From WTFV01 sp965200895 (GTDB taxonomy: Bacteria > Acidobacteriota > Vicinamibacteria > Vicinamibacterales > UBA8438), in contig CBDAVM010000002.1 in NCBI GenBank assembly GCA_965200895.1, positions 1,922,001 to 1,986,000 of the forward strand: a stretch of 64,000 nucleotides of DNA, read 5' to 3'. Of this stretch, positions 25,100 to 33,333 are shown piece after piece (within the stretch, counting starts at the first letter, position 1; the number at the start of each line of letters is the position of its first letter). The translations under genes were made by a program, and so were the position numbers. Under the pieces are notes generated by a model. The model worked only from the letters and a program-made list of their open reading frames with translations, had not been told where the DNA came from and did not search any database.

Positions 25100-25205
25100 A
25101 CATCCTGCCGGGGGCGGTGATTTCCCCTGCATGCTCCAGCGTATCCTGACCGACCGCCAGGCTGTCCGACCTCCGCTCCGACTCTCGTATCGACATCCGC
25201 CGCGA

Positions 25206-25211
25206 TATACT
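25206..25211 (+). promoter_or_regulatory. -10-like hexamer TATACT before the NYN gene
   Basis: One mismatch to TATAAT; ends seven bases before the ATG at 25219, so transcription should start at the codon itself. Confidence 0.4.
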
Positions 25212-25218
25212 CGCCGCG

Positions 25219-25839
25219 ATGCAGCCGCGCGTCTTCATCTACTGGGACAACTCCAACATCTTCATCAGCGCGCGCGCCCTGGCCGGAGAACGGGAGGGCA
25301 TGGATGCCCGCTACCGGGTGCGCCTGCACTTCGCCAACCTGCTGCGCCTGGCGCATGCGGATCGGCCGGTCGAGCAGGCCCACGCGGTGGGATCGGTCCC
25401 TCCCGAACTGCGGGCCGTATGGAACCGGCTGGAAGGCGAGGGAGTGACGGTGGAACTGTTCGAGCGCGGCGAGTCGTCCGGGCGCGAGCAGGGAGTCGAT
25501 CAGGCGCTGCAGACCCGGATGCTCCGCGACCTGGTGGACTACAACGGGACCCCGGGCGTCGCCGTGTTGCTGACCGGCGACGGCGCCGGCTTCTATGACG
25601 GTGTCGGCTTCCACGCAGACATCGAGCGCATGCACGCCCGCAGTTGGCAGGTCGAAGTGCTCTCGTGGGCGGACAGCGTCAACCGTCGCATGCGGGCGTG
25701 GGCAGAGGAACATGGACGGTTCATCTGCCTGGACGACTACTACGAAAGCATCACCTTCCTGACGCCGACAGCCCCCGGCGGCGCGTTGGCGCCCCCACGC
25801 CACGAGGCGGCTCTGGACCTGACGCACCGCCTGGACTGA
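25219..25839 (+). CDS. NYN (PIN-like) domain protein, putative RNase
   Basis: 206 residues. N-terminal strand VFIYWDNSNIF with D10-N11-S12-N13, the NYN/LabA active-site start; further acids in ESSGREQGVDQAL and LLTGDGAGFYDGVGF complete the usual metal site. The tail from about 180 is low complexity. NYN proteins are metal-dependent nucleases of RNA turnover or toxin-like function; the target is unknown. It stands alone, downstream of tRNA-Leu and convergent with the TonB receptor gene. Confidence 0.85.
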   Translation: MQPRVFIYWDNSNIFISARALAGEREGMDARYRVRLHFANLLRLAHADRPVEQAHAVGSVPPELRAVWNRLEGEGVTVELFERGESSGREQGVDQALQTRMLRDLVDYNGTPGVAVLLTGDGAGFYDGVGFHADIERMHARSWQVEVLSWADSVNRRMRAWAEEHGRFICLDDYYESITFLTPTAPGGALAPPRHEAALDLTHRLD

Positions 25840-25920
25840 GCGGCATTCGCTGTCGGCGGATTGTCACGGTTCGGCGTCGCCACATCGCCGCCTGCCCACC
25901 CGGGGTGATGGACCGCCCCT

Positions 25921-28479
25921 CTACATGCTGAAGCGCACCTCGCCGACGACGGTGCGGCGCAGGATGTCGCCGAAGATGTGCTGCTGGATGCTCTGGTTGA
26001 ACAGGTTGGTCACCTTCAGCATCGTCGTCACGGTGCCGCCCCGCCACTTGACGCCGAAGCTGCCGTTCACCAGGGTGTAGGCGTCCGACCAGCCGTGGAA
26101 CTCGCGCGTGAGCACGTCGCTCCAGAAGGCCCTCGACGCGTTGCTCACCGAGGCGTTGCCGAGCAGCCGCGGCCCGTTCCACGAGACGCCGGCGTTGACG
26201 CGGTGCGTCGGCGGCAGGGTGAGCTCCTCCGGCAGGTAGGGGTTCCCGGACTCCAGTATCTCGGGCTCTCCCTGCCAGGAGTAGTTGGCCCATGCCGACG
26301 CCGACCGCGACAGGCGCTGCTCCAGCCAGACCTCGGCGCCGACCTGCCGCGTCGGCCCCAGGTTGAGGTAGGTGAACGCCGTCCGCGGCAGGTGGATCCC
26401 GCCGAGCGCCATCACCGACAGCAGCGCCGGCGGCAGCACGTCCCCGAACGGCGCGGGCAGCAGGCTCGCACCGAGATAGTCGGACCAGCCCGGGGGCGGG
26501 TTGCCCGCCGTGTACGGGTCGGCGTCGAGCGGCAGCGCCGCGAAGGTGATCGGATTGTCGCGCCGGTTGAGATACACCGACACCCCGGCCGTCGTGCGGT
26601 CCGCCAACGTCCCCGTATAGCTCACCTCGTAGGCCGTCAGCGACTCCTCGCGGAGTGCGGGCCGCTGCTCGACCTCCCCGAGGGGCAGGTCGCTGCCGAC
26701 GGCGCCGGTCACGAGCGGGAACGGCTGCTGCAGCCGCGACCCGACGATCGGCGCGATCGCCCCTGCCACGGGGGCGGGCAGGACGGCCGGCAGGACCGGC
26801 GCCAGCGCGCTCAGGTCCACCGGACTGATGATGCGCATGTCGATGAAGTTGTTGATGATCGACGGCCCGCGGAAGGCGCGGTTGTACGAGAGGGTCACCG
26901 AGTGGTCCACGCCGGGCTTGGCGATGATCGCCAGCCGCGGCGAGAACACCGGGCGGCTCAGGCTCCCGAACTTGTCCACGCGGCCGCCGAGCACGAAGCG
27001 GAAGCGGTCGAGGATGATCTCGTCCTGCAGGTAGGCCCCGGCGTCGAGGCGGTTGCCCGCCTCGGGCGCGATCGAGATGTCGAAGGCGTTCAGGCGGGCG
27101 TTGCCGCCGTAGGTCAGCACATGGTTGCCGCCGAGCACCGTGGAGTGGCCGAGCTCGGCGTCGAAGGTCTGTGAGCGGAACCCGAGCTCGACTGCCTGTC
27201 CCGTCGCCGGATCCGGGAGCAGCAGGTTCGGGGCCGTGCCGTCCAGGAAGTTGCCGAACACCTGCGCGCGCAGGTCGCCGCGCGTGTAGTTGACCTTGGC
27301 GTAGCCGAGGTAGGACCCGGGCTGGATGTCGAAGGGCCCCACCCCGGAGTGCACGAGGCCCTGCGTGCCGGCGACCCCGCCGGCGTAGCTGAGGGTGGCG
27401 TCCGACAGATCCTGATCCACGCGCACGTCGAACTTCGGCTGGCTGGTGCCGCGGTTGGCGAATGCGCTGCCGAAGGCGCCGGCGCCGTCGAGGGGATAGG
27501 CGGCGCCGCCGACGCTGCGGCCCGGCTCCCGCGGGTCGTCGATGACCGGAATCGTCCCCGTCGGGCGGGCGAAGGCGTCCGAGGTGAAGTAGCCGCCGCT
27601 GACGCGGTAGGCCAGCCGGTCGGTCGGCGCGCGGGTTATCGTCGCGTTGGCCCCGAACATCGATCCCGCGCCCTGGCCCGCGGTCGAACCGGCCTCGCGG
27701 TCGACCCAGCCACTGCTGAGCGTCAGCACGTTGCCCACCGAATCCCGCGGCCGACGGGTGACGATGTTCACCGCGCCGGTCATCGCGTTGGCGCCCCAGG
27801 TGGCCGACGCCGGCCCGCGCACCACCTCGATCTGCTCGATGTCACTCGGGTTGGCGGGGATCAGGTCCCACAGCACGAGCCCGAAGAAGTCCAGGTACAT
27901 GCTCCGCCCGTCCACCAGGACAAGCTGCGAGTTGGCCACCGCCCCGGTCGACTGGCGGCTGGTCACGTTGACGTCGCGCGCCGAGAGCTGGATCACGTTC
28001 AGGCCGGGCGCCGACCGCAGTACGTCCCCGTAGTTCTGGCTCGCCGTGGTCGCCAGCGCGTCGGCGGAGATGACCGATGTGGCCACCGGCGCATCGACGA
28101 CCCGCACCGCGGTCCGCGACGCGGTCACCACCACCGTGTCGCCGAAGCTGGCGAGCTCGAGTGCGACGGGGGGCAGCTCCACGGGCCCGTCGGCGACGGC
28201 CACCTCGACCACCGCGTCCGAGAACCCCGACAGGGCCACCGTCAGGGTGTACGCGCCGTCGGCGACGGCCGGGAAGAGGAACCCGCCGGCCCCGTCCGTC
28301 TGGACGACGCGCGACCCGACCCCGCCGTCCAGCCTCACCGTGGCGCCCGGCAGCACGCCGCCGGTATCGTCAACGACCGTCCCGGCCACCTGTCCGGACT
28401 GCGCCCCGGCCGGCACGGCCCCCAATACGCCCAACACCACCAGCACGCCAATCCCGCCAATCCCGTCCGCGTACCGCAT
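25921..28479 (-). CDS. TonB-dependent outer-membrane receptor with carboxypeptidase-regulatory-like N-terminal domain
   Basis: 852 residues from ATG 28479. Signal peptide (about 1-26, ending PAGAQ), carboxypeptidase-regulatory-like domain (about 28-105: GTVVDDTGGVLPGATVRL), TonB-box-like DTVVVTAS near 111, plug domain (about 125-240, with IEQIEVVRGPASATWGANAMTGAVNIVT), then the barrel. The fused N-terminal domain is typical of Acidobacteriota and Bacteroidota. Ligand unknown; the nearby bacterioferritin and its ferredoxin suggest iron chelates, but this is inference. A two-hairpin repeat lies just upstream of the start on the same strand. Confidence 0.92.
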   Translation of the reverse strand: MRYADGIGGIGVLVVLGVLGAVPAGAQSGQVAGTVVDDTGGVLPGATVRLDGGVGSRVVQTDGAGGFLFPAVADGAYTLTVALSGFSDAVVEVAVADGPVELPPVALELASFGDTVVVTASRTAVRVVDAPVATSVISADALATTASQNYGDVLRSAPGLNVIQLSARDVNVTSRQSTGAVANSQLVLVDGRSMYLDFFGLVLWDLIPANPSDIEQIEVVRGPASATWGANAMTGAVNIVTRRPRDSVGNVLTLSSGWVDREAGSTAGQGAGSMFGANATITRAPTDRLAYRVSGGYFTSDAFARPTGTIPVIDDPREPGRSVGGAAYPLDGAGAFGSAFANRGTSQPKFDVRVDQDLSDATLSYAGGVAGTQGLVHSGVGPFDIQPGSYLGYAKVNYTRGDLRAQVFGNFLDGTAPNLLLPDPATGQAVELGFRSQTFDAELGHSTVLGGNHVLTYGGNARLNAFDISIAPEAGNRLDAGAYLQDEIILDRFRFVLGGRVDKFGSLSRPVFSPRLAIIAKPGVDHSVTLSYNRAFRGPSIINNFIDMRIISPVDLSALAPVLPAVLPAPVAGAIAPIVGSRLQQPFPLVTGAVGSDLPLGEVEQRPALREESLTAYEVSYTGTLADRTTAGVSVYLNRRDNPITFAALPLDADPYTAGNPPPGWSDYLGASLLPAPFGDVLPPALLSVMALGGIHLPRTAFTYLNLGPTRQVGAEVWLEQRLSRSASAWANYSWQGEPEILESGNPYLPEELTLPPTHRVNAGVSWNGPRLLGNASVSNASRAFWSDVLTREFHGWSDAYTLVNGSFGVKWRGGTVTTMLKVTNLFNQSIQQHIFGDILRRTVVGEVRFSM

Positions 28480-28510
28480 CACTTGCCCTTGCCTTTCTCC
28501 GGATAGCGCC

Positions 28511-28610
28511 CCGGGACGCCTCGCTGGCTCGGCGTCCCGGCCCATCCCTCCATTCCGTGAGCTTGCGCCGCAGAACGCACTCCGTTACGTTTCTGCGGCG
28601 GCGCAAGCTC
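28511..28610 (-). repeat. Two-hairpin intergenic repeat, copy A
   Basis: Hairpin 1: CCGGGACGCC (28511-28520) with GGCGTCCCGG (28531-28540), ten perfect pairs, loop TCGCTGGCTC. Hairpin 2: arm at 28559-28573 (GAGCTTGCGCCGCAG) with the arm at 28593-28610. Read on the minus strand the order is hairpin 2, hairpin 1, then the TonB receptor ATG 32 bases on. Copies B (56213-56309) and C (63185-63282) have the same design. Confidence 0.85.
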
Positions 28611-28708
28611 ATAAAGCCTCCATTGCCTCCGACCGAACGGTCCATTCTATCAGGATTCGTGCCGCCACGTTCCGCGATGCGCCATGGTCGGGCGCCGGCG
28701 CAAGCCGG

Positions 28709-28780
28709 CCGATACCGTTGCCGGTGATGGGCGCCGACACCGTTGTCGGTGATGGGAGCGCCGACACCGTTGTCGGTGAG
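28709..28780. promoter_or_regulatory. Three palindromic iterons upstream of bfd
   Basis: CCGATACCGTTGCCGG (28709-28724), then CCGACACCGTTGTCGG at 28734-28749 and at 28761-28776, each followed by TGATGG or TGAG. The last two are perfect 6-4-6 palindromes. Spacing is 25 and 27 bases, and the third ends just before the -35 box. They look like operator sites of a dimeric regulator, perhaps iron- or redox-responsive, but do not match the classical Fur or DtxR boxes. Confidence 0.55.
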
Positions 28781-28781
28781 A

Positions 28782-28810
28782 TTGCGTCTCAGGTGCAAAA
28801 GAGATAGAAT
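28782..28810 (+). promoter_or_regulatory. Promoter of bfd
   Basis: TTGCGT (28782-28787) and TAGAAT (28805-28810) with exactly 17 bases between. The -10 box ends six bases before the ATG at 28817, implying a leaderless messenger. The best sigma-70-type promoter in the window. Confidence 0.6.
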
Positions 28811-28816
28811 CCCGGC

Positions 28817-29065
28817 ATGTTGGTGGCCGCGTCGAGTACGCCGTCGCGCCCGACCCACCGGCCGGGCGGTTTCGTGTGCGCGTGCCTGCAGATCACGGAG
28901 CAGCAGTTGCTGAACGCGCTGTCGAGCGCTTCAGTCTGCTCACTCCGCGACCTGCGCTGCACCCTGGGCGCCGGCGACGGCTGCACCGCCTGTCACGACG
29001 TGCTGCAGCAGTACCTGGACGCCGGCGCTCAGCCGTCGTGCCCGCCCATCTGCTCCGACAGGTAG
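28817..29065 (+). CDS. bfd: Bacterioferritin-associated ferredoxin-like (2Fe-2S) protein
   Basis: 82 residues. BFD-like fold: C21-x-C23 (GGFVCACLQITE) and C56-x2-C59 (GDGCTACH) are the four cluster ligands; two extra cysteines (41, 48) are present. In other bacteria Bfd reduces the ferric core of bacterioferritin so that iron is released. The product has about 18 extra residues before the conserved part; the promoter right before ATG 28817 supports this start. Its 3' end overlaps the convergent bacterioferritin gene by 37 bases. Confidence 0.85.
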   Translation: MLVAASSTPSRPTHRPGGFVCACLQITEQQLLNALSSASVCSLRDLRCTLGAGDGCTACHDVLQQYLDAGAQPSCPPICSDR

Positions 29066-29508
29066 TTCTCGATCCCCACCTTGTTGATGCGGTAGAGCTG
29101 CGTCTCCAGCCAGTCCACGTGCTCCTCCGACTCGGTGAGGATCGGCGCGGCCAGTTCACGCGTTCCGTTGTCGCCCAGCCTCACGCTCAGCTCGATGAGG
29201 GAGTTGTAATGGGCTACGCCCTGCATCTCCAGCCGGAGGTCGTTCTCGAACTGCTCCTGCACATCGGTGCCGACCCGGATGACGTCGTAGCGGGCGATCT
29301 CCGGCGTGCCTTCGAGGAACAGGATGCGTTCAATCAGCCTCTCGGCGTGCTTCATCTCGCCGATCGACTCCTCGCGGTGTTTCTTCGCGAGGTCATGGAA
29401 GCCCCAGTCGGCGCACATCTTCGACTGGCAGAAGTACTGGTTTATCGCGGTGAGCTCGACGGTGAGCGCGCCGTTGAGTCCGGCCAGGATCTCGGGTTGA
29501 CCTTTCAT
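29029..29508 (-). CDS. bfr: Bacterioferritin
   Basis: 159 residues from ATG 29508, preceded by GAGGAGGAG. Iron-storage 24-mer subunit. Ferroxidase ligands visible: E18 (TVELTAINQY), E51 and H54 (GEMKHAE), E94, and H130 (EEHVDWLE); haem ligand M52 is present. The sixth canonical ligand E127 is a serine (ILTESEEH) when aligned with E. coli, with Glu at 126 and 128. The gene is convergent with bfd and overlaps it by 37 bases. The open frame upstream of the ATG is a shadow of the CoA transferase. Confidence 0.95.
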   Translation of the reverse strand: MKGQPEILAGLNGALTVELTAINQYFCQSKMCADWGFHDLAKKHREESIGEMKHAERLIERILFLEGTPEIARYDVIRVGTDVQEQFENDLRLEMQGVAHYNSLIELSVRLGDNGTRELAAPILTESEEHVDWLETQLYRINKVGIENYLSEQMGGHDG

Positions 29509-29623
29509 TGTTCTCCTCCTCTCGCTCCAGGACGTCGGGTGCGGGAAGCCGCACTCCTTCCACGCTACACGCGACCGGAGGGAGAACGCGAGAATGCGAC
29601 GCAGTCGCGCGAGAAAGTTGGGC

Positions 29624-29629
29624 GATACT
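29624..29629 (+). promoter_or_regulatory. -10-like hexamer GATACT before the CoA-transferase gene
   Basis: Ends eight bases before the ATG at 29638; leaderless arrangement as for bfd and the NYN gene. No -35 box recognised. Confidence 0.35.
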
Positions 29630-29637
29630 CTCTGCCG

Positions 29638-30822
29638 ATGTCGCCGCTCGACGGTATCCGCGTAGTCGACCTCAGCCGGGTCGTCGCCGGCCCCTTCTGC
29701 ACCATGCACCTGGCGGACATGGGGGCCGAGGTCGTCAAGGTCGAGGAGCCGGGGCGTGGTGACGAGTCGCGCGCCTTCGGTCCGCCGTTCCATGGCGGCG
29801 AATCGCCCTACTTCCTCTCCATCAACCGGAACAAGCGGAGCTGCACCGTCAACATCAAGCACGCACAGGGCAGGGCCGTCCTGCGCCGCCTGCTCGAACG
29901 CGCCGATGTGCTCGTCGAGAACTTCCGGCCCGGCGCGATGGCGCGGCTCGGTCTCGACTACGAGGCGCTGTCGTCGGCCCACCCGCGGCTGGTCTACTGC
30001 TCGATCTCGGGTTTCGGTGCGGGCGGGCCGGACGCCGGACGCGCCGGCTACGACCTCATCGTGCAGGGCGAGTCGGGGCTGATGGACCTGACCGGCCAGG
30101 CCGACGGTCCGCCGACCCGCGTCGGCGCCCCGATCGCCGACCTCGCCACGGGCCTGATGGCCGCCCAGGGCATCCTGCTCGCCCTGTACGCGCGGCGTAC
30201 GACCGGGCGCGGCCAGCACGTGCGGGTGGCGATGCTCGACGCCGTCGCGTCGCTGCTGACCTACAACACCGGGATCTGGTTCGCCACGGGCGAGAGCCCG
30301 ACCCGGCGCGGGAACGACCATCCCTCGGTGGCGCCGTACCAGACGTTGCGCGCCAGGGACGGCTGGATGAACCTCGGGATCGCGAACGACTCGCTGTGGC
30401 GGCGCTACTGCGACGCGGTCGGACGCCCGGACATGCGCGACGACCCGCGCTTCGCGACCGCGCCGGCGCGCGTCGAGCACCGGCAGGCGCTCGTCCCGAT
30501 CATCGAGGAACTGACCGCCGCACGGACCGTCCGGGAGTGGCTCGATCTGCTCGGCGCGGCCGGCGTGCCCTGCGGCCGCATCCGCAACGTGGCCGAGGTC
30601 TGCACCAACCCGCAGCTCGTCGAGCGTGGCAGGGTGGTCGAGCAACCGCATCCGACGGCCGGCGTGGTGCGGACGATCGGCCAGCCGATCGAGCTCGGCG
30701 ACACGCCGGCCCGCATGGAGTCGGCGCCGCCCCTGCTCGGGGAGCACACCGACGCCGTGCTGCGCGAGGCCGGCTACCCGAACGCCGAGATCCGGGCGCT
30801 CCGGGCGAGCGGCGCCGTGTAG
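29638..30822 (+). CDS. CaiB/BaiF family (class III) CoA transferase
   Basis: 394 residues from ATG 29638. Opening SPLDGIRVVDLSRVVAGPFCTMHLADMGAEVVKVE is the family signature; the catalytic Asp sits in APIADLATGLMAAQGIL; LLGEHTDAVL marks the C-terminus. Members move CoA between carboxylic acids (carnitine, formate/oxalate, succinate with mesaconate or itaconate). The donor and acceptor cannot be read from sequence. It has no metabolic partner beside it: bfr is divergent and an AlbA_2 protein convergent. A strong hairpin follows the stop. Confidence 0.93.
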   Translation: MSPLDGIRVVDLSRVVAGPFCTMHLADMGAEVVKVEEPGRGDESRAFGPPFHGGESPYFLSINRNKRSCTVNIKHAQGRAVLRRLLERADVLVENFRPGAMARLGLDYEALSSAHPRLVYCSISGFGAGGPDAGRAGYDLIVQGESGLMDLTGQADGPPTRVGAPIADLATGLMAAQGILLALYARRTTGRGQHVRVAMLDAVASLLTYNTGIWFATGESPTRRGNDHPSVAPYQTLRARDGWMNLGIANDSLWRRYCDAVGRPDMRDDPRFATAPARVEHRQALVPIIEELTAARTVREWLDLLGAAGVPCGRIRNVAEVCTNPQLVERGRVVEQPHPTAGVVRTIGQPIELGDTPARMESAPPLLGEHTDAVLREAGYPNAEIRALRASGAV

Positions 30823-30838
30823 CCGACAACGCCTCCCT

Positions 30839-30864
30839 CAACGCCCGCGTCGGCGGGCGCGTTG
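30839..30864. terminator. Bidirectional terminator-like hairpin
   Basis: CAACGC-CCGC-gtcg-GCGG-gc-GCGTTG between two convergent genes (CoA transferase and AlbA_2 protein). Stem of ten pairs with a two-base bulge; no T-run. Confidence 0.5.
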
Positions 30865-30900
30865 CGGACGCCCGGCGGCGCCAGGCCGGGGCGCAACCGG

Positions 30901-32148
30901 TCAGTCACCCGCCGACCGCCCCCTCGGCATCGTCAACCGCAGATGGTCCTCGGTTGCCTCGAACACAGGATCCTCGCCGCTGCTGCGCCGCAGCAGGGGG
31001 ATGATCTTGTTGCGGACCCCCCTGCCGCGGGCGTCGACGTAACCGTAGTCGCGAAGCACCTCCACGACGAGCGGGTTGCGGGGGGACCGCTGACCGGCGA
31101 TCATCTTCTCGACCGTCATGGTGTTCTGCAACGCACCGGGGCTCAGCACCTCCAGCCGGTCGGCGTAGCAGGCCACCTCGATCTCCTCCTGGCGGGTCCA
31201 GTCGCGGTGGGCGAGCGCGTTGACGACACCCTCGCGGAGCGCTTCCGCCGGGTAGCGCCAGATGCGCCTCCGCCGCATGGTGTCGTCCACCGTGCGGACC
31301 TCCTCGGACACGAAAGGCCGCATGGCGTCGACGAGCATCTCGATCAGCCCCGGCTCCACGATGACCCGCCCGCCGCCGGCCGCGGGGCCGCGGCAGGCCA
31401 CGAACGGTCCGTCGATCACCCGGTCGTCGAACGCCGGCGCGCCCCGGTCCCGGCCGTCGAGCGCCAGCCAGCGCACGCCCGCCTGCCGCAACAGGCGCCG
31501 CGGCCGCCGCCCGAAGAGCACCAGCCCCGCGATGGTGCATACCGGCGGCCCGTTCTCGCGCTCGGTCATGAAACCGAGCCCGCACAGGCGGTTCCCCCAT
31601 GCGGCTTCGGTCGCGGGCACGCTGTCGTCGCCCACGATGGCCGTCAGGTAGTCCTCCAGCCGGTCGCGGCCGAGGTCGCGCCACGAGCTGCCCGAGACGG
31701 GCAGCAGCTCGGCGTGCAGCAGACCGCCGAGCGCATACAGCCCCGCCTGCTGTTCCCGCGTGGCCAGCCGCGACGTGCTCCCGACGCGGACGTAGATGTC
31801 CTCGCGGTCGTTGTGCCGCACCACGTACGGCTTGGACGCGCCCTGGGTGACGCTGACCACGGCCACGCGGCGGCGGTCGTCGACCTGCACCTCCTCGTAG
31901 AACGGCAGGATCATCGGATGCACCTTGCGGCCGAAGACGACATCCATGACCCAGTGCTCCAGGTCGTGGCGCCGGGTCCCCGTGATCGTTCCGTCGTCCT
32001 CGACACCGAGCAGGATGCGCCCACCCCGGAAGTTGGCCAAGGCGACGACCTCCCGGGCAAGCTGCTCCGGACGCACATCGTCGCGCTTGAACTCCACGCC
32101 GGAGTTCTCACCGTCGACGATCAGCCGATGCAGCTCGGAACGGGTCAC
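30901..32148 (-). CDS. AlbA_2 (Schlafen-type) ATP-binding regulator-like protein
   Basis: 415 residues. N-terminal AlbA_2 domain (about 1-130): ENSGVEFKRDDV, EVVALANFRGGRILLGVEDDG and EDIYVRVGSTSRLA. The C-terminal half has a GHKL-like ATPase region (PAEALREGVVNALAHRDW) and then GRGVRNKI, the usual HATPase_c_4 architecture annotated as ATP-dependent DNA helicase or transcriptional regulator. Members occur in accessory and defence contexts as well as regulation; nothing here decides between them. Located 17 bases upstream of the DUF3500 stop-side on the same strand. Confidence 0.83.
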   Translation of the reverse strand: MTRSELHRLIVDGENSGVEFKRDDVRPEQLAREVVALANFRGGRILLGVEDDGTITGTRRHDLEHWVMDVVFGRKVHPMILPFYEEVQVDDRRRVAVVSVTQGASKPYVVRHNDREDIYVRVGSTSRLATREQQAGLYALGGLLHAELLPVSGSSWRDLGRDRLEDYLTAIVGDDSVPATEAAWGNRLCGLGFMTERENGPPVCTIAGLVLFGRRPRRLLRQAGVRWLALDGRDRGAPAFDDRVIDGPFVACRGPAAGGGRVIVEPGLIEMLVDAMRPFVSEEVRTVDDTMRRRRIWRYPAEALREGVVNALAHRDWTRQEEIEVACYADRLEVLSPGALQNTMTVEKMIAGQRSPRNPLVVEVLRDYGYVDARGRGVRNKIIPLLRRSSGEDPVFEATEDHLRLTMPRGRSAGD

Positions 32149-32165
32149 CGCTCGCCGTCGCGCCG

Positions 32166-33227
32166 TCAGTGCGCGCGCGCCACGTGCTCGCGCAGCAGGT
32201 CGCGCCCGAGGTCGCCGTCGAAGTCACGGTACGCCGCGTGGATGTGGTTCGGATCCTCCTGCGTATTGTCGAACTCGATGAGGAACTCCGGCCCCTGCAC
32301 GCGGTAGTAGGCCACCTTGCCCCGCTCGGTCGGCCCGGCCCAGGCGAAGCGGATGTCGTCGATCCCGCCGGCCAGGATGGAAGCGCGTCGCAGCGCCGCG
32401 ATATCGTCCGCCATCAGCCCGACGTACGAGTCGATCACCGCCATCAGCAGATCCTGCTGCGCGGCGGTCAGCGCCGCCCCCGGAACGCCGATCGGGTCGA
32501 GCGGGTCGACCACCAGTTCGGCGCCCGTCACGACGTTGGTGGGCGCGACATCGTCGAAGATCGCAACCGCACGCTGATCCGCGTTCAGCGAGGCGAGCAG
32601 CGCGCGGGCCGTATCCTCCTGCGCCTTCATCGCCCGCAGCCCCCGGCGCGGGCCGGATGGCACGGTGGCCGGGTTCGCGCCCAGGAAGGTGGGCGTGCTC
32701 ACGGTGACGTCCCCGTCGACGACCGTGTAGTGCAGGGAGAGATGATGCCCCTCCCAGCGCCAGCCCCAGGTGCCGCCGGGTTCCGGCGTCCCGAACACCG
32801 ACACCCAGTAGGCGTCCTGGTCGCGGGCGAACCGGCGTCCCTCGCCTTCCACCAGCACGCCCAGGATCCCCTCGACCTCCATGATCTGCTGGGCCGTCAG
32901 GTAGCCGTCCCAGCTCAGGCCGGAGCGCAACAGATCGAGAGCGCGCACCCGCTGCTCGAAATCCATGTCGGCGTAGGACATCCCGTGCCGCTCGAAGACC
33001 TCCGGCGGGATGAAGTGGTGCCGCGAACGCTCGTCCGAATCGAACGCGAAGGTCGCCTGCGCCGCCTGATCGTCGGAGAGCGACGCGAGCAGCGCGCGGG
33101 CCGCTCCGGCCATCTCGTCCGCCGCCTGCGCCTGCTGGAACGATTCGATGGCGGCGATGCCGCACACGCCCGCCACCGCCGCCGCCACCGCGATCCGCGC
33201 CGTCCGCATGATTCTCGCCGCTTCCAT
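32166..33227 (-). CDS. Exported DUF3500 protein
   Basis: 353 residues from ATG 33227, which has GGAGG eight bases upstream; GTG 33236 is the alternative. Signal peptide about 1-33 (ends QAQA). DUF3500 features: RARALLASLSDDQ near the start, WGWRWEGHHLSLHYTVVDG in the middle, FLGANPA, and the C-terminal YYRVQGPEFLIEFDN followed by HIHAAYRDFDGDLG. Function is unknown. A paralogous domain forms the C-terminal half of the next upstream gene. Several His and Asp in the conserved blocks hint at a metal-dependent enzyme, as an inference only. Confidence 0.85.
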   Translation of the reverse strand: MEAARIMRTARIAVAAAVAGVCGIAAIESFQQAQAADEMAGAARALLASLSDDQAAQATFAFDSDERSRHHFIPPEVFERHGMSYADMDFEQRVRALDLLRSGLSWDGYLTAQQIMEVEGILGVLVEGEGRRFARDQDAYWVSVFGTPEPGGTWGWRWEGHHLSLHYTVVDGDVTVSTPTFLGANPATVPSGPRRGLRAMKAQEDTARALLASLNADQRAVAIFDDVAPTNVVTGAELVVDPLDPIGVPGAALTAAQQDLLMAVIDSYVGLMADDIAALRRASILAGGIDDIRFAWAGPTERGKVAYYRVQGPEFLIEFDNTQEDPNHIHAAYRDFDGDLGRDLLREHVARAH

Positions 33228-33333
33228 GATGCGCACCTCCTGACGTGCGTTCCGCTGACTCCAACCCCGACCGGCAGGGACACCGCTCCGCGGCGCCGAC
33301 CCGCCGACCCGACAGACACCGGGTCTGCGTCGT

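Noticed and set aside
28709..28780. Fur or DtxR box upstream of bfd
   Set aside because: The iterons are G+C-rich CCGACACCGTTGTCGG palindromes and match neither the A+T-rich Fur consensus nor the TTAGGTTAGSCTAACCTAA type; a different regulator is needed.
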